Shown here: positions 46,310 to 57,220 of the stretch, piece after piece
How positions within the stretch are numbered: position 1 is the stretch's first letter
Layout of the letters: the number at the start of each line of letters is the position of its first letter
From: Adiantum capillus-veneris
Taxonomy: Eukaryota > Streptophyta > Polypodiopsida > Polypodiales > Pteridaceae
Length of the DNA: 64,000 bases
Direction: 5' to 3'
Assembly: GCA_014529385.2 (NCBI GenBank)
Contig: CM043967.1
Coordinates: forward strand, 7,088,001 to 7,152,000
The notes under the pieces: generated by a model
Told to the model about the DNA's origin: nothing
What the model saw: the letters and a program-made list of their open reading frames with translations, nothing else
Databases searched by the model: none
Translations under genes and position numbers: made by a program

Positions 46310-46371
<62 letters not shown>

Positions 46372-46553
46372 AAACACAATAGTTTGATTAATTCCAAAAG
46401 TCCCCTTAGGATTATAAAACTTTGACTTATATACATTCCTCTTTAGAGGTTCATTCCACCAAAAATGATCTCTTAACCCTTACAAAATGTCATGCTTCTC
46501 ATCAAAATTAAATAATACAAAAATGGTGTAGGTTTTTGTGTTAGCCATCAACA
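46120..46553 (-). repeat. 3' LTR of a second small LTR element (minus strand)
   Basis: On the minus strand it runs TGTTGATGGC...GAGCTCCCA. Purines GGAGGGGGGAG lie just before it (46554-46564). It is the direct repeat of 47077-47501. It carries an internal 60-bp duplication (CACGTAGCTCTTGCCGTTGC and following) and a CT/CA compound tract at about 46309-46369. Confidence 0.75.
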
Positions 46554-47076
46554 CTCCCCCCTCCACATCCATGTCGTCCCTCACACGAGGGGTCTTCTTC
46601 TTTGTAGGCTCTTCAGGTTGAATTTTTCTTAATAGAACCCTGGTGGCTTAATCATCTTCAAATATGATTCATATCTTATGCTAGCGATGCTCACCGTTGG
46701 TCCAAAAATTTTGCTGTTGTAAGTGAAAAATCTGTATAAAAATCCTCTTCAAAGGCCTGCATATAATAGCTTGGTAAAAACATCAATCTTTGGTAGAAAT
46801 GATGTAGCACTTGTGGTGATGGTTGAGTGGAGAGGTCATAAAAAAGCTTGAGGAGGGTGTCGCTTGTTGACAGTATACTTGAGTATGTAGCTTTGTACGG
46901 TGCAAACACCTTGATGTATGCTAGTAACATTTTGCATATTTTTCTAAGCCTCACACACGTCACGTTAAGAGAGCCTGTGAAAAGCTTGATGGAGCTTGTT
47001 AGGGTTTTCACCATATAAGTTCCAGTTATCCTCTCTCCTTATTTGGGTGGTGGAAGCTTAGGATTTTTGAACCAAT
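46554..47076 (-). other. Internal region of the second small LTR element
   Basis: 523 bp with no gag-pol motifs. A 107-codon minus frame (46691-47014) is open. It is hydrophobic/aromatic-rich with 'FEEDFYTDFSLTTAKF' near its end, and I do not recognise a family. The sequence after the 5' LTR on the minus strand, ATTGGTTCAAAAATCC, may be the PBS. Next to the 3' LTR the frame 'VRDDMDVEGGE' spans the polypurine tract. Confidence 0.55.
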
Positions 47077-47211
47077 TGGGAGCTCACCTCGTGAAGGAAC
47101 TGCAAATCCACAAGCTTGGCGTTGGCACATAGCTCTCGCTATTGCTAACCCGTTGGTGGTGTCGTGTTTGTAATTGCTATCTGGTAGCACGCGTAGCAAA
47201 GAGATAAGACC

Positions 47212-47309
<98 letters not shown>

Positions 47310-47501
47310 GGCACAATAAAAGCAATAATTTGATTTATTCTAAAATCCCCTTTGGGGCTACAAAAATTTGGCTTATATACATTCCTCTTTAGAGGTTCAT
47401 TTCACCAAAAATGATCTCTTAACCTTTACAAAATGTCATGCTTCTCATCAAAATCTAATACTACAAAAATGGTGTAGCTTTCTCGTTTTTAGCAATCAAC
47501 A
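47077..47501 (-). repeat. 5' LTR of the second small LTR element
   Basis: 425 bp matching 46120-46553, with a CT/CA compound tract at about 47215-47307. No matching 5-bp target repeats were seen outside the pair (CCTTG on the left, TTATC on the right), so one end may be rearranged. Confidence 0.7.
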
Positions 47502-47509
47502 TTATCCTT

Positions 47510-48632
47510 TTTAACCTCGCACATACTTTGGTATGTGTCAATTGTATTAGAAACTACACGCATAAAATTTGTAAACCTTGATCATGTCCACATTCTTATA
47601 CATGGTAGTAGTAAACACCCTATCTTTGTCAAATTGGAAGCAAAAACACTTGTAGAAGCATATAAAAATCTCAAAAACTTATCATCGATAGGGCATAAGA
47701 TAACCAATGAATCACATCACCTATAGAGCTACCCAAAGAAGAAGCCAAAGACACATCAAAATATGCAACTTTCTTCAGGACATTGAAGAATACAGTCCAT
47801 TATGCCCATAGGATTGTGGAAATGAAGAAGACGGAAGTGTATTCTAGATAAGGCTATACTCCAAGTCTCCAAAACATTCTCAAGGTCATTGTCGTACGCA
47901 TTGAAGTGGCCGATATGTTCAATGAAGTGCATGAGAAAACCCAAAAGGAAATAAAAGGCTTAAAAGGAGGTAAACCAAAGTCAACTTTAGGAGATCACTG
48001 ATACTCTTGGAACTTCTCTCTATAATGTGCAAAAAACTAGAGAGAAATTAGGTTGAGAGAAGTGAAAACAGGGTTTTACACAACCCAAGTGCACATGTCC
48101 AATGACTACAAGTAGAGCTAGATATGGCCAACACCAAATTGGCCCATTCACGGGTGAGGAATAATGAGTAGGCCCAACTCCTCAATAAGTTGTGTACAAT
48201 TGAGGTCTATCAAACTTTGGAAAAGAATAAGGATCTAGACATGGAACTAAAGCTGAAGCATATGCAACTAAGAGAGCTCTCACTCAGCTTCATGCAGAAA
48301 GAGAAATCCTTTTGGCAAGAGATAGAGAAAATGAAGGCAGATCTAAAGAAATAATGGGATTCCACTAAAGGTAGACAACTAGAGACGAATGAAGAATAGC
48401 TAGAGAAGTATGTAGGAGACTTCAAAGCCCTACATTTTCTAGAGTGTCTAGAGAAAGCCTATTGGTGGATCATCATCAACACTAGAGATAGCTCTCATAG
48501 AGGTTAGAGCTCTCATGAAGGTCATGGTTGGCCCTTTTGAGGTTCATGAATGGTTTAGCATTGAGGAAAAAAAAGAACTCAAGCCAAATTTTGTGTGAAG
48601 AAACTGAAAATGTATGGAAAGAAGGTATATAA
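47510..48632 (+). repeat. Repeat R, copy 2, left part, with coiled-coil frame
   Basis: Aligns with 32036-33280. The plus frame here is better kept: 'LLNKLCTIEVYQTLEKNKDL', 'LKHMQLRELSLSFMQKEK' and FWQEIEKMKADLKK are contiguous (about 48175-48350) where copy 1 has stops. The encoded protein would be Lys/Glu/Leu-rich and helical. Interrupted at 48632 by a solo LTR. Confidence 0.6.
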
Positions 48633-50198
48633 TGTCATAAAATCTAATATCTAACCAACCCAAATGATTTTCTCATATTAAATTGATCATTTAATGTGGG
48701 GGAATAAACGGGAACAAGGGTTAGAATATAGATATGTGCATCCAGATCTATCTCAACACGGGGCCAATGGTAAAGGGTTCCAAATGAGAGATGGTATGTC
48801 AAAGAGCAAGGCTAGCCAATGGAGCAAAGACTTTAGGGTTCGCTTCATTAAAGAACTCCAAAGGTTTAGTGCTAAAAGTTCTTTGACTTAGGTAAGCTAG
48901 TGCTGAGCTTGAGGTGGGAACTGACTCAAGCTTGAGGTGCTTGTCGTGCTTGATGACTAAGGTGCTTGGCGTGCCTGCTGAATAAGATGCTTGAGGTCCT
49001 TGTCATGCTTGCCAACTAGGGAGCTTGAGATGCTTGTGGGAACACTACCCAAGCTTGAGGTGCTTTGTCATGCTTGCTGACTAAGGTGCTTGAGGGTAAG
49101 GTGTTTCACAAGGCCAACAAACATCCCTACAAGGAGGGGGTGAGCCCTACAAGAAGGGGCTAGAGAGAGAACACACACCCTCACACAAGGCAAGATTGGT
49201 ACAAAGAAAGCAAATAGGACACTTGTGAAGCTCCTCCTCATGTTGCCCTCATAGTGTGCCTAAAGCCTATTGGTTGGCCTCCCAAGGGGTCCAATGATAA
49301 ATTAGTTAATTTAGTTTATTGTTTTGCATTTATCAAGTCCTCTCTCTCAAAGGGGAAAGGGGGACACTTGTCCCAAGACTGCCCTTGCTGCTTGTTATGC
49401 ATCTGCAAGTGATTGTCTAGGCTTGTAGGGGTCCAATGAGCTTCAAGCATGAGCTACAAGGGGGGGTCGACAAAATGAAGAAGGGCGGCTGCTTGGGGGA
49501 TATACTCTCCCACACACACTCACACACACTCTCATTGTGTGAAGTGCAAAGTGCAAGATCTCCATCTCCTTCTCCAAGATAGTAGAGAAGTTGAGAGCTA
49601 CACCAACATTCTTGGCTATGGAATGAAAATCCAACCAAGAGCCATGCTTCAATGCTTAAGCTTGCCATTTTCTCCATGTTCATTACTATGCTATTATGTA
49701 TGCTAGCAAGAAGAGTGATGATAATTGAGGAACTACTTCTTTCTCCTATGGAGTGTTTCTTCTTCCTTTTCCCTACCCTCATTCCCCGCTAGCTCTCTCC
49801 ACCTTCAAAGGTGTTGGACGGAGGCTTGGGATAATTAATGCTTTTTGCAAAGTTAATGTTATGCTCGTGATGCATGAATACTTCATTGCATCACCAAGGT
49901 CACAAGGAACACAAAGATTGTATTGTACCAAGTCTCTCTTGACGGGAGAATCTATAATATAAATGCCTATTGGAGGGGGGACCGGTTCCACATAAATCTA
50001 GTCCTCAACTGTTGTCACGTTCTCTAAACTCTCTCTCTTGCAAAAGTATTGTTCGTACCAAGTTCACTAAGTACTATGTTTATGTTGCTACCATCAATTA
50101 AGTTCACCCTCTATGCTCACAAAGTAATCTCTAAAAAATGCTTTCTCTAATTTTCCTAATCCCGCTACTCTCAAAGTTCATATGACATTTCCATTACA
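48633..50198 (+). mobile_element. Solo LTR of chromovirus family, plus orientation
   Basis: TGTCATAAAATC...CATTACA, about 1566 bp, the inverse complement of the 40451-43681 LTR (without its insertion). ATAA stands at 48629-48632 and again at 50199-50202. R copy 1 at about 33283-33300 shows the uninterrupted site (GAAAGAAG-TATAGAATGGGAGGAG), which confirms the junctions. No internal domain is attached. Confidence 0.85.
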
Positions 50199-51412
50199 AT
50201 AATGGGAGGAGAGGAATTTCCACCCGATCACCGTTATCTAGATCACATCAACAAAGATTGAATATGAGTAGCACAAATAGTTTCTTCTATTTTAAGTGAT
50301 CAAGTTTGAATTGGTGCAAATAAAAGAGAGACTGAGAGGACTTCAGATATAGCCCAATCACACCCTGCCTAGAGGAAGATTTGGCTAGCTCAACACCCAG
50401 GCATTTGATATTATATATCAATGGTCCATAAGAGATCGAGAAGGATTCCATGTAGTTTCCTATACTATGGGAACAAAGCTGGTCTAGTTATCTTCTTCTA
50501 CAAAGAGACATCCAAATAGGCTAAATTACTCAAGGCTTTTACCAGCTAAAGATGGCTAAAGAGTATATGGCACACACGCTTATCGAATCCTTGATCTAGC
50601 ATGTATCATGTTCATAAAGATTTCTTAAATGATGCTCACTTGCATCAAGACATTCTATGGAGCAAAGAACACAGACATGACATGTATGTCATTTCTAGAG
50701 GGTAACAAGGGCCTTTCTATCACCGATATCTAGCTAGCAATAAATGAAATCTTCTATGGATTATGTGTCTGGCTCATGCTCTTGCCCTCATACTTTTGAA
50801 GAGTCATTAATACTACACGCATATCTTCACACATCAATTCAAGATCTTTGGCCTTGGCATAGCAAATCTTTGAGCCAAGTTTGTCAGCTACTCTGCTATG
50901 GAAGAGATGAAAAAGATTACCATGCAATTTATCACTATTGCAAAAAAGAAACTTCACATGAAAAATACAAAAAGCACGTGAATCCTCACTATCTTGTCAG
51001 CATGTACTTGTGTCCTAGATAACATAGTCTAGGAGGGGAGAATGTTAGCAGCTTAGGAACAAATTTTGTTATCATATCTCAAGCCAAACCATTGCAACTT
51101 TGCTTCAATTATTGAATGAAATTTCCATTAAGTTCAATATCGTGCATCAAATCTATGCATTCATACATGCATGATGGTTGAATGGGGCCGATAACTTTTG
51201 ACTTTTATATATATTTTGATCGGATGTGCTCCTTAGCCCTATGTGCCCCAAAGTTTGAGTCAAAATTGATTTCTTTAAAAACCTTGGCTAAGGAAAAAAA
51301 GCCATTTTGTCAAAAACAAACTTAAGTCTTGGATAATGAGAGTCAACATACAACTACAACTGTCAATAGTGTCTCCCCTCTTGCATAATTGTGATTTCAA
51401 GTATGCATATCT
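50199..51412. repeat. Repeat R, copy 2, right part
   Basis: Continues the R sequence after the solo LTR. It holds the single 201-bp-type unit (about 50330-50535), a segment with no copy 1 match (50545-50888, deleted there) and the part matching 43682-44125. Purines GGAGGGGAGAATG then TTAGCAGC near 51032 may mark a PPT and LTR start. Confidence 0.65.
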
Positions 51413-52470
51413 CCAAAGATGGTTGAGTGTAAAAAGAGCACGGACTAGGCAAGAAATAGAGAAGGGACTTTACAATAGAGGAAATGAATTTGAAAGTTGT
51501 GCTAACGGTTGGGGATGGTGAAGCAGGAACTCAAGAGGGGTTAGGAATGTGGAAGTGGGAAAGAGAGGGTTGCAGGGAATTTTGGAAAAATACATGAAGG
51601 TGATACATTCTCTCCAATTTAGAGTAGGCCTCTAAAATAGAAGAATGGTGAGGAGGGGGAGGAATGTAGTTAAGTCTAAGACCTAGAATTTTGTTTTTTG
51701 AATGAGAGACTATGGTTATAGAGGTTATGAAAAGAGAGATTTGTGACCTTATGCTCCGAATAAAAGGACCGATTGCTTACTGAAAGCAAGAATTTTAAAA
51801 AGGCATGGATTGAAGAGTGGAAGCCAATTCTTGGTCCTTCTTTTGGATCCATGGGAGAAAATGGTGGGGAGGAAGAGGGGTGAACAAGGTGGAGGGGTCT
51901 AATATGAGGGAAAAGAGGTGGGATAGTAAGAAGCAAGTGGACCCACCCATGAAGAAGGGTGCTTGCCTCTTAGGGTTATAACCAAGCGAATAGGGACCTA
52001 ACGGACCATTTCAAGAATCGTATTCTCTACGTTCTAACCCGTGTCAATGTAGGCTATCTAGTTATATGGTGAGCTTTAAGTACATTATGTCACGGTGTTG
52101 GGGTCAATACCAAGCGAATGGAGACCACTAATCTCTTGGTATTGACCCAAGTCAGAACCAAGCAATTAGGGACTTATATGACCATTTCAAGGTCCGTATT
52201 AACTTCAGTCTAACTTGTCTCTATATATCCAATAACAAAAATGTGTCTTGATCTAATCCCTCATTTAAATGCACAACAATCTCCTTTTTTGCCATGAGTA
52301 GCTCAAAGTATCCTTGAGTATATAGCTAAATAAACAAAAAAAAACAAATAAACAAGTTACTCATTTTAAAAAATTATAGTAATGTTTAAACAAAAGTTCA
52401 AGTGCACCCCAAATCCTAAACATTCACTATGGTGTGATATTGTCACACAGACACACACACACAAACACAC
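51413..52470. other. Unassigned sequence
   Basis: No genes supported. A block 'AACCAAGCGAATAGGGACCT...ACCATTTCAAG' near 51980 recurs as 'AACCAAGCAATTAGGGACTT...ACCATTTCAAGG' near 52157, about 177 bp apart. Confidence 0.45.
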
Positions 52471-52560
52471 ACAATACTGGTACTGGTACTACTACTGATA
52501 CTTGCACTATACAGCACTAGGACTGATACTCCTATATTGCTACTGGTGATGGCTGGCTTT
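52441..52560. repeat. CA run and TACTGG-type minisatellite
   Basis: (CA)n is followed by TACTGGTACTGGTACTACTACTGATACT..., the same motif family and phrases ('ACTGATACTCCTATATTGCTA') as at 62.6-63.2 kb. Confidence 0.75.
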
Positions 52561-52698
52561 CGAAACCCGTAGCCATGGGAACTAACTCAAAGCGTAGCCA
52601 TGGGAACTAACTCAAAGAGGGGTGCATTAAAAAAAAAACATTTTTGGTTTGCTGCAGGTCACCGCCACCACCACCAGAGGGGGCCACCCCAGCTTGGC

Positions 52699-52772
<74 letters not shown>

Positions 52773-52868
52773 CCTCCACCCTTACGTGTACACACCCACC
52801 CACACACACACCTGTGTGTGTGTGTGTGTGTGTGGGCAGCCAAAAAAATAATCTCTCTCTTTCTCTTT

Positions 52869-52908
<40 letters not shown>

Positions 52909-52920
52909 TCATCCTCATCA

Positions 52921-52966
<46 letters not shown>

Positions 52967-53020
52967 CAACCAAAAAAAGTAATCTCTCTTCCATACACAC
53001 ACACACACACACTCACCCTC

Positions 53021-53065
<45 letters not shown>
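52547..53065 (+). repeat. LTR-like or LINE 5' block with compound CT/CA microsatellites
   Basis: Starts TGATGGCTGGCTTTCG and holds 'CATGGGAACTAACTCAAAG' twice in tandem, then AGAGGGGTGCATTA and GCCCCAGCTTGGCACC-type text, then (CT)n (about 52701-52769). Next come GGCAGCCAAAAAAATAATCTCTCTC and further CA, GT and CT runs. The opening matches 59071-59235. The CT/GGCAGCC part also matches 61195-61440. It is unclear whether this is the LTR of the Tat element or a LINE 5' untranslated region. Confidence 0.5.
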
Positions 53066-53066
<1 letters not shown>

Positions 53067-53069
53067 TGC

Positions 53070-53268
53070 AAACACATTTGGCATGCATGATGTAGTGGTA
53101 TATGGGGCACACCGTGTGGGTAAGCAAAGGCCTGAGAACAATCGCGCAATTGTATGCACAATATTGGATGCACGTAAAAGAGCCATCATACTCGAAAATG
53201 CTCGCATTTATCTAAGGGACAACCCAATTTACATCAGTGAAGACAGGACACCCGCGGAACAAAAATAA
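53070..53268 (+). pseudogene. LINE ORF1-like C-terminal domain
   Basis: The frame reads 'VVVYGAHRVGKQRPENNRAI', VCTILDARKRAIIL and 'YISEDRTPAEQ'. This resembles the C-terminal domain of L1-like ORF1 proteins (HR+G...RPI++.F....+..+L..A+.L.....I.ED+.....), which bind LINE RNA. The upstream frame is only translated microsatellite. About 70 bp further on an endonuclease frame begins. Confidence 0.6.
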
Positions 53269-53359
53269 AGAAGACAGGCATATGAAGAACGAATGAAAAA
53301 GAACACCACCTCCACAGGGGCAACACAACCAGAAGCATGATAGGGGGAAACCCATGGGA

Positions 53360-53935
53360 CCACGAACATACACATCACAAGTTGGAATTGTCGAGGTTTC
53401 CCTTGGCAGAAAGGGGAAGGATTGACAAAGGTTCTACCTCAAGCAGACATATTTTTTCTACTTGAAACGTGGGAACAGGACACATGTAGACTGCCAAGTA
53501 TTCAAGGATATATTACACACTCGGTTTGGTGGCCTGGTACTAAGATGCATGGGCAAACGATACATATGGGCTGAGATATGTACATTTGGGAGATCGATAT
53601 TCATTGCGGGATGCTACATCCCACATCGAGAATCCCCGTTCTATGATTTGCATAATCTCTCCAAGAATGACCCTTTTGCCGACCTATATACAGATATTGC
53701 AACCTACACACCACGGGGGGCAGTGATGATGCTCAGGGATCTCAATGCTCGCATAGCCAACATACAGGTTCAATTGGTTGACTACCCAATCCATCCCGCA
53801 GACAAAGATGGCGATCTCATATTAGATGCAATGTGGGATAGATGCTCATGCGATCACCTCATGAATGAACAAGGTTCGGCTTTGATATCCATGATGCATT
53901 CTATGAAACTTTTGCAGCAGCTTTGAGAGGTTTGA
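53360..53935 (+). pseudogene. LINE apurinic-type endonuclease domain
   Basis: 'ISWNCRGF'-like entry near 53380 is followed, after frame changes, by 53462-53926: 'YIWAEICTFGRSIFIAGCYI', then PFADLYTDIATYTPRGAVMM and RDLNARIAN (normally GDLNAR, the catalytic D-N block). 'DHLMNEQGSALISM' is the region just after. The enzyme nicks target DNA to prime LINE reverse transcription. The Gly to Arg change and shifts suggest inactivity. Confidence 0.7.
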
Positions 53936-54004
53936 AAAAACTAGCCACTGGGAAAGCCTCTGACATTCTGCACTTCAACTCCAAAATGTTGAAATGGTCG
54001 GGTA

Positions 54005-54625
54005 ATGAAGCTAAGAAGTGAAGAGAATTGGGTCAAAGCTTTGTTTAAAGGAGGAGACCGTAACCTACTCACGAATTACCGCACCATCATGGTGGGCTCT
54101 TGCATGGCAAAACTTTTTGGGAGTCTGATAGAAAAAGATATTAGCACATGGGCTGAAAATAGTGGAAAGAGGGCTATCGGTCAAGCAGGTTTTCAAGCAA
54201 AACATAGTACCATAGATCACTTAATTACAATCCGGATTATGATGGAAGAGGCGCAACTCAAAGGGGAAACTATGTACTGCTGTTTTGTGGACTTTAAGAA
54301 AGCGTTTGATACAGTACCTCGTCATGGGTTATGGTCCCGCATGGAGACCATCGGGGCTCCCATACATTTGAGGGTTACGGTGGCACGCCTATACCATGCG
54401 GTTCGATGTAAACTGAAAATGCAAACGGGCTTCTCCAAAGAGTTCTTTAGCACAATATGTAGGGCCTGGCCAAACCTAGTTGCACCTGCAGTAGCCGTCC
54501 AGAGAAATCAGTCACAGGAACTGGCTGAAGATCAACAAGACTTGCTCAATCGGACCACCAACCATTTAGAAAATCTCTCAGTACATCTAGTGCAGCAAGT
54601 GCATGCACCTACCAAAAAAATCTAG
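54005..54625 (+). pseudogene. LINE reverse transcriptase N-part fused in frame to Ty3 gag-like sequence
   Basis: Residues about 15-150 are LINE RT: NYRTIMVGSCMAKLFGSLIE, GQAGFQAKHSTIDHL and YCCFVDFKKAFDTVPRHGLW (first catalytic Asp), ending at 'FSKEFFST'. There the LINE normally continues '...IGVKQGCPLSP'. From about 54460 the same open frame instead reads AVAVQRNQSQELAEDQQDLL, a Gln-rich helical stretch like the C-terminal gag of the Ty3 element whose protease and pol follow. The YADD palm motif is thus absent. It may be a deletion junction rather than a selected fusion. Confidence 0.72.
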
Positions 54626-55130
54626 AGCAAGGAAGAGGGCAGCGAACACAGAATCAGGACTACCATTGTTACAATTATCGAGAGGACAACCATGGCATGT
54701 ACTACTACCCTCATCCAAGAAGGCAGAACTTTAATAGAGGCGTAAGGAAGAATCAAATTTCTCCACCAAGGGCAAGGCCACCACCATGTAGGCAACCAAA
54801 GTCGATTCCACCAGTCCAAATCCTTCGATTGATCATACAAGCACCACCACCATCTGAACCTCTCATTCCACCGCTACCTCCACCACCTGCTAGAAACCAA
54901 GCAGTGAGTGTCATCAGTCTTGAAGCTAAGGGAAAGGTGAAGGTAGAATAGCGTGTCAAAGAGAAGGACAAAGGAAAAGAAAAAGTAGAAGAAGTGGATG
55001 CCATGGGAGTGAAGCATGACAGGCATGAAGAGGCCTCTTAAAGGGAGAAAAAGATAAAAGTAAAAGGAGACTCTAGCAAGCATGCATCTAGGCCTCGGTG
55101 GAAGATCAACACGTGGATTTTTGTTGGGCA
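54461..55130 (+). pseudogene. Gag C-terminal region of Tat-like Ty3 element
   Basis: A helix-prone Gln/Glu stretch, then Arg/Gly/Pro-rich text (54697-54951: RPPPCRQPKSIPP, 'PPPSEPLIPPLPPPP'), then 'KEKDKGKEKVEEVDAMG'. No zinc knuckle is found. Sits in the position of Gag before protease; several stops. Confidence 0.5.
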
Positions 55131-55309
55131 ATTATGCTAAACCATATGGCTTAGTTCAAGATGTTTTGATGTAGGGTCCAAAAATAACCTAGCCCCAATT
55201 ACTCCATCTTGTAGCTAGGATGAGGAGACAATGGACAAAGATGGTAAGTACTAGAAATTCAAGACCAAGGATAGCTAGGGTTATCTTTGGGAGGAATCTA
55301 GATGACATC

Positions 55310-55625
55310 CTACCCACCTAAAGGGGCAACGCATCTCAAACATCTACATAGATGGTGGCACACAAATATGCAGAATGAGTACAAATATGATACACCATCT
55401 AGGCCTAGATGTAAGTAGGCCGGCACCCTGTCGAGCTAAAATGGCAAAAACCTCAAAGTTAAGTGTGTAGGCATTGTGAATACAATCAAGGTGAAGGCAT
55501 TAAACACAGAAGTGGAGGTAGAAATTTTTGTCATGCCACACAAAGGAGAGGTCTACCCTATCATTCTCGAAAGACCATGGTTCATGCCTATGGAGGCTAA
55601 GCGCAGGAATGGAGTACCAGAATGA
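55310..55625 (+). pseudogene. Ty3 protease remnant (Tat-like element)
   Basis: 'ISNIYIDGGTQICRMSTNMI' holds the IDGG active-site form. 'HHLGLDVSRPAPCRAKMAKT' follows. In the next frames come 'EVEIFVMPHKGEVYPIIL'-like text and PWFMPMEAK, the closing motif. Stops present. Confidence 0.65.
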
Positions 55626-56065
55626 TCCAGATGAAGGATGCTAAGGGAAATCCTATATTCTATGACATGAAGACTGATAAACATTGCAACATGATCTTGG
55701 AGGCATCGGAAGATGAATTCACCAGTGAATCTTCAACCATCTCAGGAGAAGAGATGACAATAAATGAGGAGAGCGACAGTAGCATTGAAGTGATGGGAGT
55801 CATCCTTAGAGATCCAAAGAGATTGACACAGTTTGAAGCACCATCAAAGAACCAAGAGGGACCATTAGGTATGCAACCCTTGGTGAGTACAAGTAAGTTA
55901 CATCGAATGCTCTCCAGTGAGTTAGCTAGTGAAGAGAGAGAAGAATACATCTCTATGCTGGGTAACTTCACCACACTTCTCATTAATGGTTATGACAAGA
56001 TCACATGCATCACAGTGGTGCGTCATCACATAAGACTCAAGGAAGGAAGTAATCCTGTAGTGTAA
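55622..56065 (+). pseudogene. Acidic linker between protease and RT (Tat-like element)
   Basis: A 147-codon open frame rich in Glu/Ser (EASEDEFTSESSTISGEEMT), ending 'ITVVRHHIRLKEGSNPVV', which leads into RT. Tat-type elements have long, acidic inter-domain segments. No catalytic motif of its own. Confidence 0.6.
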
Positions 56066-56760
56066 CATCTCAGAAAGATTGGGGTAGTTCAGCAAGAGGC
56101 ATTGCTCAAAGAGGTAAGCAATTTGCTCTACAGGCAGGTTTCATTTACCCCGTCAAAAACTCAGAGTGGGTCTTTCCAGTGGTGGTCACACCAAAGAAGA
56201 ATGGTAAGTGGAGAGTTTGTATATATTACAAAACTGGGATCATTTTCCCCTCCCATTCCAGAACGAGATTCTCAACGAGGTAGCAGGTCAGAGCGCTACA
56301 AGTATGTAATGGCTACTCAGTTTACTTCCAGATTAGCATTGCATAAGAAGACCAAAAACAGATAGCCTTCTTAACACCACGGGGATGTTTTGCTTACAGA
56401 GTGATGCCTTTTGGCCTCACCAATGCTCCGGCCACATTCTAATGCTATGTACCTTTTGTCTTCCAGCCATACTTTGGTAAGTCAATACGGGTTTTCATAG
56501 ATGTTTTTTGCATCTACAACTCCCGCTCCTTCCATTTGAGCAAGGGCTATGATGGCCTGGCTAGGCTACAAGCCTTTGGTGGCCAGCTTAACAAAGATAA
56601 GTGTCACATTGGTGAAAGCAAGGTCACTCTTCCTAGCCACGTAATTTCAGCCAAAGGAATTGAGGCTGACCCAAGCAAGGTTCAAGCTTTAGTATCTTTG
56701 TCATCACCCACAACAACTAAGCAATTAGTCTCTTTCCTTTAGAAGGTAAGGTATTTGAGC
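56066..56760 (+). pseudogene. Ty3 reverse transcriptase (Tat-like element)
   Basis: Across frames: 'FIYPVKNSEWVFPVVVTPKK' and NGKWRVCIYYK near 56130-56235, then '[20 protein letters not shown]' near 56380-56440. The catalytic loop region reads VFIDVFCIYN, so the second Asp is lost. 56536-56742 gives FGGQLNKDKCHIGESKVT and the thumb. Confidence 0.75.
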
Positions 56761-57200
56761 AGATTCAGTCACTTGCTCTCTCAAGTGGTTCTCCCTTTAC
56801 AACAAGTCACCCATAGAGATGCCTTCCTATGGAGCAAAGAAAATGAGCAACAATTTAGTGAAGTGAAAGATATCACTTTCCACCATTGCACCCCTTAGAT
56901 GGGATAAGCCATTTTATGTTAACCAAGTGTAGGAAGTGATACACTTGGGACCGTACTAATGCAGAAGGACCCCCAAACCTCTTTCATGCATCCTATCTAC
57001 TTCTCTAGTCGTGTCATGACCCCATCAGAAAAAGGATTCACCACGGTAGAGCACATGGTGCTTATTGATGTTTGCCACTACAAAGTTTTGCTTTTATCTA
57101 TTGCCTAGACCCTTTGTGATTATCACAATGGAAGAAGTCTTTCCATATATAATGAAACACATGGATTTTTCATCTAGAATCTCCAAGTAGCTCATTAGAT
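56760..57200 (+). pseudogene. First RNase H (Tat-like element)
   Basis: 'FLWSKENEQQFSEVKDIT' connects to 'SDTLGTVLMQKDPQ' and 'YFSSRVMTPSEKGFTTVEHM', the order of the RT-linked RNase H. Stops present. Confidence 0.6.
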
Positions 57201-57220
57201 TACAAGAGTTTGATTACACT

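Noticed and set aside
52607-53173. 188-codon minus frame and its overlapping Ser/Leu and Arg/Glu frames
   Set aside because: Translated CT/CA microsatellites; open in several frames for trivial reasons.
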